A program made the translations under genes and the position numbers. This document shows, in pieces, positions 1 through 6,550 of a stretch of DNA of 12,667 nucleotides (positions are counted from its first letter, which is position 1; every line of letters starts with the position of its first letter). This DNA comes from Verrucomicrobiota bacterium (GTDB lineage Bacteria; Verrucomicrobiota; Verrucomicrobiia; Verrucomicrobiales; Verrucomicrobiaceae). The notes under the pieces were generated by a model. That model was not told the DNA's origin. It saw only the letters and a list, made by a program, of their open reading frames with translations, and did not search any database. The stretch is taken from NCBI GenBank assembly GCA_023428335.1, contig JAEYYS010000483.1, forward strand, positions 1 through 12,667. The letters are read 5' to 3'.

Positions 1-64
1 GTCGTGTCCGCACGACCGGGGGTTTTTGTTTGCAAGCGGGCGCTCGATCGCCGTATTGGCAGCC

Positions 65-1744
65 ATGGACTCTCCGCCCCTGAATTGGAACTCGCGCGCC
101 CTCACCCGTGGCTGGCAGCGCGGCGTCAAATCCTTCTACTGGGGGCTGGGCTTTCAGGAGGCGGACTTCGACCGGCCGCAGATCGGCATCGCCACGCCGC
201 TGCTCGACGGCAATCTCTGCAACCGCCACGCCTACGAGCTGGCGGGACACCTGCGCGAGGGCTGCGCCCAGGCCGGCCTGGCCGGGTTTCCGTTTGGCGT
301 CTCGCCGGTGAGCGACAACATCACCCAAGGCCAGGAGGGCGGCGGCGCCTCGCTGGTGTCGCGCAACCTGATGGCCAACGGCGCCGAGATGGTCTGCAGC
401 GCGCACGGATACGACGGCATGATCGGCGTGCATCACTGCGACAAAAACGGTCCGGCCTTCGCCATGGCCCTGGCGCGCTTGAATTACCCCGGACTCATCG
501 TCAACGGCGGCAGCATCCTGCCCGGTTGCCATGCCGGTCGCCCGGTGACCATTCTCGATTCCTACGATGCCCAGGCCCAGGCCAATGCCGGTGTCATCAG
601 CTACGAGGAGTCCGAGGCCGTCATCCGCGCCGCCTGCCCAGGCGTCGGCGGCTGCGGCATCGCCGCCTCCTTCAACACCTGGGGCATCGCCCTCGAGGCC
701 ATGGGCCTGAGCCTGCCTGACACCTCCTCGATTCCGGCGGCGGATGCCGCCAAAAAAGAGGACTGCCTGCGCGCCGGTGCAGCCCTGCGCCGCTTGCTCG
801 AACTCAACCTGCGCCCGCGCGACATCCTCACCAAGGCCGCCCTCAGCAATGCCATGGCCGCCATGGCCGCCGCCGGGGGATCGACCAACGGCGTTCTGCA
901 CCTGCTCGCCCTGGCGCGCGAGGCCGGGGTCGACTTCACCCTGCGCGATGTCCAGGCGATCTGCCGGAAGACGCCGGTGTACTGCAACTTCGCACCGCGC
1001 GGCAAGGGCACCATGGCCGACCTGCATCGCATCGGTGGCACGGCGATGATGCTGCGCCATTTCTGGAAGGCTGGACTGCTCGACGGCTCCTGCCGCACGG
1101 TCACCGGTCAGACGCTGGAGGAAAACATCGCCGGCCGGCCCGATGTGCCCGCGAACCAGGAACTCATCGCGCCGCTCGGCCAGCCCTTCAAGGATTACGC
1201 CGACATGCAGGTCTGCTTTGGCAACGTCGCGCCGCACGGCATGGTCTTCAAGGTCTCGTCGATGCAGAGTCCGCGCTTCACGGGCCGTGCCATCTGCTTC
1301 AGCGACGCCCGCTCCGTCTCCGATGCCGCTGCTGCCGGCCTGATCCGGCCCGGCCACTTCGTCGTTCTGCGCGGCCTCGGCCCGGTTGCCGCCGGCATGC
1401 CCGAGGTGCTGGTCGCCAGCGCCGCGCTCGCCGTGCCTGAGCTCGATGGCAAGGTCGCCTTCCTCTCCGACACCCGTGTCTCCGGCGTCTCGCATGGCGC
1501 CATCGGCGTGCACTGCTCGCCCGAGGCGGCCTGCGGCGGCCCGATCGCCGCGGTGCGCGACGGCGATGAGATCAGCTTTGACCTGCTTGAGGGCACGATT
1601 GAGCTGCAGGCCGACCTGGCTGCGCGCGAGGCCGAGTGGCCGGCGCCGGTGCACGGGCGCGGCTATCTCGCCGATTTCGCGGCGACCGCGGCGCAGGCCC
1701 ATGAGGGCTGCGTTTCCGCCTGGGTGCTGCGGGACAAGGCCTGA
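65..1744 (+). CDS. IlvD/Edd-family dehydratase (dihydroxy-acid or sugar-acid dehydratase)
   Basis: A 559-residue Fe-S dehydratase of the IlvD/Edd family. These cytosolic enzymes remove water from 2,3-dihydroxy acids to give 2-keto acids. All three cysteines expected to hold a [2Fe-2S] cluster are present: C52 (GNLCN), C125 (HHCDKN, with D126 and K127 as Mg-site residues) and C197 (GVGGCG). The catalytic serine of the RxSG motif is S473. The block SPEAACGGPIAAVRDGDEI is typical of the C-terminal domain. Length matches the family. The ATG at 65 is chosen because it precedes the expected LNxxSR opening; an in-frame TTG at 26 would add 13 residues unlike the family, and no clear ribosome site is seen for either. 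Several blocks depart from classical IlvD: SDTR replaces SDGR, and GMPE recalls Edd. A sugar-acid substrate is therefore as possible as the valine/isoleucine intermediate. Family call firm, substrate open. Confidence 0.9.
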   Translation: MDSPPLNWNSRALTRGWQRGVKSFYWGLGFQEADFDRPQIGIATPLLDGNLCNRHAYELAGHLREGCAQAGLAGFPFGVSPVSDNITQGQEGGGASLVSRNLMANGAEMVCSAHGYDGMIGVHHCDKNGPAFAMALARLNYPGLIVNGGSILPGCHAGRPVTILDSYDAQAQANAGVISYEESEAVIRAACPGVGGCGIAASFNTWGIALEAMGLSLPDTSSIPAADAAKKEDCLRAGAALRRLLELNLRPRDILTKAALSNAMAAMAAAGGSTNGVLHLLALAREAGVDFTLRDVQAICRKTPVYCNFAPRGKGTMADLHRIGGTAMMLRHFWKAGLLDGSCRTVTGQTLEENIAGRPDVPANQELIAPLGQPFKDYADMQVCFGNVAPHGMVFKVSSMQSPRFTGRAICFSDARSVSDAAAAGLIRPGHFVVLRGLGPVAAGMPEVLVASAALAVPELDGKVAFLSDTRVSGVSHGAIGVHCSPEAACGGPIAAVRDGDEISFDLLEGTIELQADLAAREAEWPAPVHGRGYLADFAATAAQAHEGCVSAWVLRDKA

Positions 1745-1760
1745 CGCTATCGTCGCCGCC

Positions 1761-1800
1761 GTCCTGACAAACTGCTCCAGGGTGCCGGGTTGGATTGGCC
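1761..1800 (+). repeat. Degenerate half copy of the same palindromic repeat
   Basis: Bases 1778-1791 (CAGGGTGCCGGGTT) match 1827-1840 of the intact element at 13 of 14 positions, and the next bases (GGATTGGCC) resemble GGATGGCC at 1847-1854. The matching stem arm is decayed: only CCTG (1763-1766) and CAGG remain around a longer loop. It looks like an older half copy directly upstream of the full element. Confidence 0.5.
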
Positions 1801-1807
1801 GGCTGCT

Positions 1808-1922
1808 GGGTAGGGCGCCCTGTCCCCAGGGCGCCGGGTTTGGAAAGGATGGCCGCCCGCGGAATCCAGAATGGCGGGATTGGAGATCCAGAGCGGCGGG
1901 CTGAGGACAGCCCGCCCTACCC
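1808..1922. repeat. REPIN-like paired palindromic element, copy A
   Basis: Two perfect hairpins lie in inverted orientation about 60 bp apart. The left hairpin has stem GGCGCCCTG (1814-1822), loop TCCC, and CAGGGCGCC (1827-1835). The right has stem GGCGGGCTG (1895-1903), loop AGGA, and CAGCCCGCC (1908-1916). The outer ends GGGTAGGGCG (1808-1817) and CGCCCTACCC (1913-1922) are exact inverted repeats. Comparing left with reverse-complemented right over 22 bases gives 19 matches, and two of the three differences are compensated within the stem. This is the layout of a REP doublet or REPIN. It lies between the dehydratase and the PIN/TRAM gene. The first hairpin could also act in transcript ending, but no T-run follows it. 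Confidence 0.8.
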
Positions 1923-1961
1923 GGGCCGTCGCGACAAAACGCGCTTCGACATGCTTTGCCC

Positions 1962-1990
1962 TCGTCAGAGCGGGGGCGGCCGGTTACAAT
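1962..1990 (+). promoter_or_regulatory. Candidate sigma70-type promoter for the PIN/TRAM gene
   Basis: TCGTCA (1962-1967, four of six to TTGACA), a 17-bp spacer, then TACAAT (1985-1990, five of six to TATAAT). Transcription would begin about seven bases later, at or one or two bases before the ATG at 1999, giving a nearly leaderless message. No good Shine-Dalgarno precedes that ATG, which fits. Short-motif evidence only. Confidence 0.4.
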
Positions 1991-1998
1991 CAGGCTTC

Positions 1999-3027
1999 AT
2001 GAATTCCGCGTGGTCCATCCGCCTGGTCCGGGCCCTGTTCTTTGCCCTCTTTGTTTTCACCGGCCTCACCATCGCGGTCGGCCTGCAGCTGCCCGCCTGG
2101 ACCGGGGCGCTCACCGGTGCCGCGGTGATGGGGCTGCTGCTGCTGCTCGACACCCTGTTCGCGCGCTTCACCCTGCGCGACTTCTCGCATGCGACCTTTG
2201 GTCTCGCCATCGGCCTGTTCTGCGCCTGGCTGATCACCCGCATCGGCATCTTCCAGCTCGCTTATTTTCAGTCGATGCCCGCCGGTGAGGCGGTGCAGAA
2301 CGTTGTCGAGATCCTCGTCTATGCCTCGCTCGCCTTCTTTGGCGTCACCTTCGCCCTGCGCAGCGACCGCGACCAATTCGCCTTCCTGATTCCGTACGTG
2401 CGCTTCCGGCGCGACAGCTCGGAGGGCGAGCCGCTGCTGCTGGCCGCCGATGTCGTGATCGATGGCCGCGTCGCCGAGGTGGCGCAGACTGGCTTTCTTG
2501 GCGGCACCATGGTGGTGCCGCGTTCGGTGCTCGACGAGCTGCGCCGACTGGCCGAGTCCGCCGATCCGGCGCAGGCCCTGCGCGGCCGGCGCGGCTTGGA
2601 GGTCATGGAAAAGCTGCGCAGCCTCGGCGCCCAGCGACTGTCGATCCATGAGGCGCCGCCCGGCGCCAGTGCGCGCGACGAGGCGGGCGACGCGGAACTC
2701 GTCGGCCTGGCCCGCGAACTCAACGCCCGCCTGCTCACCAACGACACCGGTCTGGCCAAGGTCGCGCGCCTGCGCGGCATCCCGGTACTCAGCTTCCACG
2801 AACTCAGTCAGGCCCTGCAGCCGCAGTTCCAGGCCGGGGATGAACTGCAGCTCGCCCTGGTCAAGCCGGGCAAGGAAAAGCATCAGGCGGTCGGCTACCT
2901 CGCCGACGGCACGATGATCGTCGTCAATCAGGCCGCCTCCTTCGTGGGGCAAACGGTGGACGTCGTCATCTCCGGCAGCCTCGCCACCTCCGCAGGACGC
3001 CTCATTTTCGCCGAGATGCGGCGCTGA
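1999..3027 (+). CDS. Membrane-anchored PIN/TRAM-domain protein (YacL family)
   Basis: A 342-residue protein with four predicted membrane helices (about residues 9-30, 35-53, 64-84, 97-119), a cytoplasmic PIN nuclease-fold domain (about 145-270) and a C-terminal TRAM domain (about 278-340). The layout and many blocks (VIDGRVAEVAQTGFL, VLDELRRLA, RGRRGL, LLTNDTGLAKVA, ADGTMIVV, TSAGRLIFAE) match B. subtilis YacL. PIN domains usually cut RNA using four acidic residues; TRAM domains bind RNA. Acidic D155, D179/E180, D231 and D249 are present, but the first PIN aspartate, expected six residues before D155, is A149; the nearest acid is D151. The ATG at 1999 is chosen because the first helix follows directly; a longer open frame from 1795 would run through the palindromic repeat. 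The Nif3-like gene begins 44 nt downstream. Natural RNA target unknown. Confidence 0.9.
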   Translation: MNSAWSIRLVRALFFALFVFTGLTIAVGLQLPAWTGALTGAAVMGLLLLLDTLFARFTLRDFSHATFGLAIGLFCAWLITRIGIFQLAYFQSMPAGEAVQNVVEILVYASLAFFGVTFALRSDRDQFAFLIPYVRFRRDSSEGEPLLLAADVVIDGRVAEVAQTGFLGGTMVVPRSVLDELRRLAESADPAQALRGRRGLEVMEKLRSLGAQRLSIHEAPPGASARDEAGDAELVGLARELNARLLTNDTGLAKVARLRGIPVLSFHELSQALQPQFQAGDELQLALVKPGKEKHQAVGYLADGTMIVVNQAASFVGQTVDVVISGSLATSAGRLIFAEMRR

Positions 3028-3071
3028 CAGCCCGGGCTTGCCGCGGCGGCGATTGCGCCGAGAGTTGCGCC

Positions 3072-3830
3072 ATGGAGCTAGCCGATCTCGTCGCCCACCT
3101 CGATGCGCAACTGCGCCTGCGCGAACTGCCCGACTATGCCAATGCCGTCAACGGGCTGCAGCTCGCCAACCGCAGCGGCCGGGTGACACGGGTCGCTGCC
3201 GCCGTCGATGCCACCCTGCCGGTGGTGCGCAAGGCCGTCGACCAGCAGGCCGACCTGCTGGTCGTCCATCACGGCTTGTTTTGGAGCGGCCTGCAGCCTT
3301 GGACCGGCGCCGCCTTCGAACGCATGCGCCTGGCGATCGAGGCCGGCCTGGCCATCTACAGCGCCCATCTGCCGCTCGATGCCCATCCCGAGCACGGCAA
3401 CAACGCCCGGCTCGCCGCGGCGCTCGGCCTTGAGCCCGATGGCGGCTTCCTGAACTACAAGGGACTCGATGTCGGGCTGACCTGCACGACCGAACTGCCG
3501 CGCGAGGAACTGGTCGCCCGCTTCACGACCGCCCTAGGCGGTGGTCGCGTCCATGTCTGCCCCGGTGGCCCGGCGGTCTGCCGGCGCATTGGCCTTTCCA
3601 CCGGCGGCTCCGGCTCCGAGGTGGCGGCGGCGGCAGCCGCGGGCATCGACACCTTTCTCACCGGCGAAGGCCCGCATTGGAGCTACACCCTGGCCGAGGA
3701 ACTCGGCATCAACGTGTTGTATGGCGGCCACTACGCCACCGAGACCTTTGGCGTGAAAGCCCTCGCCGCCGATCTTGAACAACGCTTCGGCCTGCCCTGG
3801 GGCTTTGTCGATCATCCGACGGGACTGTGA
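3072..3830 (+). CDS. Nif3-like dinuclear metal-centre protein (YbgI/NIF3 family)
   Basis: A 252-residue member of the NIF3/YbgI family. These soluble proteins form hexameric rings with a two-metal site per subunit. Metal-binding residues recognisable here are H66 and H67 (VVHHGLFW), D103 and H105 (LPLDAH), H220 and E224 (GGHYATE); NGLQ at 27-30 and HGNNARLA at 108-115 are further signatures. Length equals the short bacterial form without the inserted middle domain. Often annotated GTP cyclohydrolase I type 2, but the in vivo reaction is not settled for most members, so I do not assign one. The start ATG at 3072 has only a weak GAGAG upstream. It follows the PIN/TRAM gene by 44 nt and precedes the VanW gene by 12 nt, so co-transcription is likely. 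Confidence 0.93.
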   Translation: MELADLVAHLDAQLRLRELPDYANAVNGLQLANRSGRVTRVAAAVDATLPVVRKAVDQQADLLVVHHGLFWSGLQPWTGAAFERMRLAIEAGLAIYSAHLPLDAHPEHGNNARLAAALGLEPDGGFLNYKGLDVGLTCTTELPREELVARFTTALGGGRVHVCPGGPAVCRRIGLSTGGSGSEVAAAAAAGIDTFLTGEGPHWSYTLAEELGINVLYGGHYATETFGVKALAADLEQRFGLPWGFVDHPTGL

Positions 3831-3842
3831 GGAGGAGGGGGT
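3829..3842 (+). promoter_or_regulatory. Strong Shine-Dalgarno site for the VanW gene
   Basis: The purine run GAGGAGGAGGGGG begins inside the TGA stop of the Nif3-like gene and ends just before the ATG at 3843. It is by far the strongest ribosome site in the window; most other starts here have little or none. It fixes the VanW start and suggests efficient re-initiation after the upstream gene. Confidence 0.75.
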
Positions 3843-4589
3843 ATGCACACGATTCCGCAACACCCCCTGGATCCGTCGCGGGCGGTGCCGACCCGCTGGC
3901 AGTCCTGCGTGTTTCGGGCCAAGGCGGCGGTTCATCAGGCATGCCGGGCCCTGCAGGACTGGCGCTGCGAGTTGCGCCAGCACTCGCGTGGCCAGCTCCT
4001 GGCAGGAATGGCGGTGACAGGCCAATGGACGTCGGAATTGCGGGCAGGGGATGGGTTGCCGGCACGCGAGTTGGAATTGCAGGAGGGCAAGGTGCGCAAT
4101 CTGACGCTTGCCGCCACGGTTTTGGACGGGCTGGAGGTTCCAGCGGGGGAAGTGTGGAGCTTTTGGCGGCAGCTTGGCAGGGCGACCCGAAGCCGGGGGT
4201 TTGCCGAGGGCAGGGAGCTGCGGGAGGGGTGCATCATCCCGCAGATTGGCGGTGGCCTCTGCCAGCTCAGCGGGGCCATCTACAATGCGGCCTTGGAGGC
4301 GGGGCTGGAGATCGTCGAGCGCCATGCGCATTCTCACGCGGGCATCGGTTCGCTGGCCCGACTCGGGCGTGATGCCACGGTCTTCTGGAACTACGTGGAC
4401 CTGCGCCTGCGCGCGTCGCAGCCCTGGCGCTTGGAGGTGGCCGTCGGTGCAACCCATCTTGAAGTGCGCATCCGTTGTCCTGAGCAACGGCCACGCACAG
4501 CAGCGGCCACCGACGCGGTGAACGTCTCAGCCTCACCCCTGAACTCCTGTGCCACCTGCGGTGTGGGTTCCTGCCATCGCAGCGAATGA
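3843..4589 (+). CDS. VanW-family protein with C-terminal cysteine cluster
   Basis: A 248-residue protein with a VanW domain at about residues 83-212. Signature blocks are RNLTLAATVLDGLEVPAGEVWSF-type opening residues, IGGGLCQLSGAIYNAAL (135-151), ERHAHS (159-164), GRDATVFWNYVDLRLR (175-190). VanW was named from a vancomycin-resistance operon, but its biochemical role is unknown and this gene is not evidence of resistance: no other van genes are nearby. No signal peptide or membrane helix is evident, so the N-terminal 80 residues are probably cytosolic and helical. The C-terminus carries C236-x2-C239-x4-C244-H245, a likely metal or Fe-S site, and ends four residues later. The frame stays open past its TGA into the glycosylase gene, which could mean a shortened C-terminus or chance. 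The 12-nt spacing to the Nif3-like gene indicates an operon. Confidence 0.88.
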   Translation: MHTIPQHPLDPSRAVPTRWQSCVFRAKAAVHQACRALQDWRCELRQHSRGQLLAGMAVTGQWTSELRAGDGLPARELELQEGKVRNLTLAATVLDGLEVPAGEVWSFWRQLGRATRSRGFAEGRELREGCIIPQIGGGLCQLSGAIYNAALEAGLEIVERHAHSHAGIGSLARLGRDATVFWNYVDLRLRASQPWRLEVAVGATHLEVRIRCPEQRPRTAAATDAVNVSASPLNSCATCGVGSCHRSE

Positions 4590-4679
4590 TCCCCACGGAG
4601 GATCGACGGAACCGCCGCTCGGCGCTTTCATTCACCCTCTCCAACTTGCGCCGGCCATGGACGTGGTCATGCTGGGTGC

Positions 4680-5276
4680 ATGGCTTTTCTCGGCACCGAT
4701 TTCTTTGAGCGCGACGTGCTGGCGGTGGCGCGCGATCTGGTCGGAACGGAACTCGTCTGGCAGGGCTGTTCGGGCATCATCGTCGAGACCGAGGCCTACG
4801 CCGCCGAGGGCGATCCGGCCTGTCATACGGCCTCGCGACCGAGTGCGCGCGAGTTCATGCAGCGGCACGCACCGGGGGCCGCCTACGTCTATTTCAACTA
4901 TGGCATGTACTGGCTGTTCAACCTGCTGGTGAAGGGTGGTGGGCGCGACGGCCTGATCCTGGTGCGCGCGCTCGAGCCGCGGCGCGGGGTCGGGCTCATG
5001 CGCGAGCGGCGCGGCCGCGACCGACTGGAGGATCTCTGTTCGGGACCGGGCAAGCTGGCGCTGGCGCTCGGCATCGCCGGAACGCACCACGGCACCGCGC
5101 TGGCCGGTCGCGGTCGCCCCGCCGGCTGCGGCCTGCGCACCGCGGTCGACCAGATGGAGGTCGCCGCCGATGTCCGCGTTGGCATCCGCCAGGCGGCGGA
5201 CTTTCCCTGGCGCTTTCTCGCCCCCGAAAGTGCGCATGTCAGCGTGCCGCTCGGACGGGTCAAGCCGCTGCGCTGA
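4680..5276 (+). CDS. DNA-3-methyladenine glycosylase (AAG/MPG family)
   Basis: A 198-residue alkyl-base DNA glycosylase of the AAG/MPG type, which removes 3-methyladenine and related damaged purines to start base-excision repair. Visible active-site residues, by comparison with human AAG: general base E38 in VETEAY, Y40, H49 in DPACH, the YVYFNYGMYWLFN block (69-81, N81), R97 in LVRALEP, and the family signature SGPGKLALALGI (121-132). Length is that of the compact bacterial form. The ATG at 4680 gives the expected LGTDFFERD opening; the nearby ATGs at 4657 and 4669 are out of frame. No clear ribosome site is seen. It follows the VanW gene by 90 nt in the same frame and precedes the membrane-SRPBCC gene by 48 nt. 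Confidence 0.94.
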   Translation: MAFLGTDFFERDVLAVARDLVGTELVWQGCSGIIVETEAYAAEGDPACHTASRPSAREFMQRHAPGAAYVYFNYGMYWLFNLLVKGGGRDGLILVRALEPRRGVGLMRERRGRDRLEDLCSGPGKLALALGIAGTHHGTALAGRGRPAGCGLRTAVDQMEVAADVRVGIRQAADFPWRFLAPESAHVSVPLGRVKPLR

Positions 5277-5285
5277 CGGCGGCTT

Positions 5286-5306
5286 GGGCGTTGACAGCAG
5301 ACGCCC
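5286..5306 (+). other. Intergenic hairpin between glycosylase and membrane gene
   Basis: GGGCGT (5286-5291) and ACGCCC (5301-5306) can form a six-pair stem with a nine-base loop, ten bases after the glycosylase stop. No T-run follows, so it is not a standard terminator. A TTGACA hexamer (5291-5296) lies in the loop region but has no -10 partner at proper spacing. Confidence 0.3.
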
Positions 5307-5324
5307 GAACCTCAAGGGTCGCTC

Positions 5325-6284
5325 ATGTCACCCCGTTTGCGGGCCTCCTGCATCATTCTGGGCTGCGCGGCCGGCTACGGCCTCGTTTGTCGCCTGCTCT
5401 TTGCCTTTCAACCACTGGAAGACTGGCTGCAGATTGTCTCGGGGGCCTTCATGTACAGCGTGCCGTTCAGCCTCGGTGCCCTGGTCTGCTTCCTGGGCTG
5501 GAAGCTCGACCGGCCCAGCCGGTTCTGGTCGCTGGTGGCACCGCCATTGACGATGCTGTTGCTGCTTGCCGGCAGTGTGCTGGTGGCTCTGGAGGCCTTG
5601 TTCTGTGCGCTCGTGGCGGCCCCGGTGGTGATACTTTTTGCCCTGTTGGGCGGCTGGCTCATGGGTGTGCTCTTGCGGCGACGGGATCGCAGCCGTCTGC
5701 AGATGGCGGCTTGGCTGCTGCTGCCCTATGGGGTGTCGCCTCTGGAACAAGCCTGGCAACAGCCGGACGAACAGCGTGTCATCCGCGATGTCATCGCCAT
5801 CCGCGCGTCCGCGGAAGAGATTTGGCGGCAGATCCGCGAGGTGCCCACCATCCGTCCGGAGGAACTGCGCTGGCGCTGGATTTATGGCCTCGGCTTTCCG
5901 CGCCCTCTGGCGGCGACCCTCGATCGTGAAGGCGTCGGCGGTCGCCGGCTGGCCACCTTTGAGCGCAACGTCTCGTTTTATGAGGAGGTGACGGTCTGGC
6001 AGCCGCCGCAACGGCTGGCCTTCACCATCCGCGCCGATCCGGCCTTCATTCCGCGCACGGCCTTTGACGAACACATCATCGTCGGCGGACGCTTTTACGA
6101 CGTGCTCGATGGCACCTACACGATCGAAGCCCGCGGGGACGGCTCCTGCCTGCTGCACCTCGCCAGCACGCATCGTCTGTCGACCGTCTTCAATCGCTAC
6201 GCCGGCTGGTGGAGCGAATGGGTCATGCACCAGATCCAAGGCTCCATCCTGGAGGTCATCCGCGCCCGCTGCGAGCGCGACTGA
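5325..6284 (+). CDS. Four-helix membrane protein with C-terminal SRPBCC domain
   Basis: A 319-residue protein of two parts. Residues 1-117 form about four hydrophobic helices (roughly 6-26, 38-59, 67-89, 92-117), followed by the basic stretch LLRRRDRSR. Residues about 150-315 resemble the SRPBCC (polyketide cyclase/START-like) fold: it opens RVIRDVIAIRASAEEIWRQI, has strand-rich middle blocks (EEVTVWQPPQRLAFTI, YTIEA, CLLHLASTHRLS) and ends in a long amphipathic helix (WSEWVMHQIQGSILEVIRARC). The SRPBCC fold usually makes a pocket for a hydrophobic ligand; the ligand here is unknown. The positive-inside rule would put the pocket in the cytosol. AAGGG (5314-5318) may be the ribosome site. Last gene of the plus-strand run; its stop is six bases from the stop of a convergent gene. 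Membrane part certain, SRPBCC call likely. Confidence 0.82.
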   Translation: MSPRLRASCIILGCAAGYGLVCRLLFAFQPLEDWLQIVSGAFMYSVPFSLGALVCFLGWKLDRPSRFWSLVAPPLTMLLLLAGSVLVALEALFCALVAAPVVILFALLGGWLMGVLLRRRDRSRLQMAAWLLLPYGVSPLEQAWQQPDEQRVIRDVIAIRASAEEIWRQIREVPTIRPEELRWRWIYGLGFPRPLAATLDREGVGGRRLATFERNVSFYEEVTVWQPPQRLAFTIRADPAFIPRTAFDEHIIVGGRFYDVLDGTYTIEARGDGSCLLHLASTHRLSTVFNRYAGWWSEWVMHQIQGSILEVIRARCERD

Positions 6285-6290
6285 GGCACT

Positions 6291-6509
6291 TCAAAAGACG
6301 CCACCACCGAGGAAGAGGCGCAGCGCGGCGACGAGGGCCACGGCGACGTTGATGGTCAGGCCGATCTTGCGTTTGGGGAAGGCACCGAAGATGATGCCGA
6401 CGATGCTGCCGAGCAGGGTCGCCCACAGCGTCCAGCCGAAGAACGGGACCAGCCCGGGCAGGAGCAGGATGGCGCAGACGAGGCCGATGAGGACGGAGAG
6501 CGTTTGCAT
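6291..6509 (-). CDS. Small membrane protein, 72 residues, function unknown
   Basis: A short protein made almost wholly of hydrophobic segments: about residues 4-22, 27-44 and 51-68, with a single basic cluster PKRKIG (45-50) between the second and third. It starts at ATG 6509 (MQTLSVLIGL); an open frame extends further upstream but without hydrophobic or conserved character. I do not recognise the family. It lies 74 nt downstream of the DAHP synthase stop on the same strand, so it may be read from the same message. No good Shine-Dalgarno is seen. The composition, clean start and fit between neighbours favour a real gene. The other large open frame here, on the plus strand, is compositionally poor. 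Confidence 0.7.
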   Translation of the reverse strand: MQTLSVLIGLVCAILLLPGLVPFFGWTLWATLLGSIVGIIFGAFPKRKIGLTINVAVALVAALRLFLGGGVF

Positions 6510-6550
6510 GGTGGTGTACCGAGCCGCTCCCGGCGGGTCGGTGCAACGGG

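Noticed and set aside
1814..1835. Rho-independent terminator after the dehydratase gene
   Set aside because: The stem is strong but no T-run follows, and its recurrence at 7923-7947 fits a dispersed repeat better.
1795..1998. A longer N-terminus for the PIN/TRAM protein
   Set aside because: It would translate through the palindromic repeat and place 68 polar residues before the first membrane helix, unlike the family.
1990..2952. A 320-codon minus-strand frame opposite the PIN/TRAM gene
   Set aside because: Gln/Glu/Gly/His-rich shadow of a conserved gene.
3534..4487. A 317-codon minus-strand frame spanning the Nif3/VanW junction
   Set aside because: It crosses two well-supported genes on the other strand and shows no motif.
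3843..4589. Vancomycin resistance function
   Set aside because: VanW domains are widespread without resistance genes; no vanH/A/X or ligase genes are present here.
5291..5296. TTGACA as a promoter -35 for the membrane-SRPBCC gene
   Set aside because: No -10-like hexamer lies 16-18 bp downstream; the bases there are AAGGGT.
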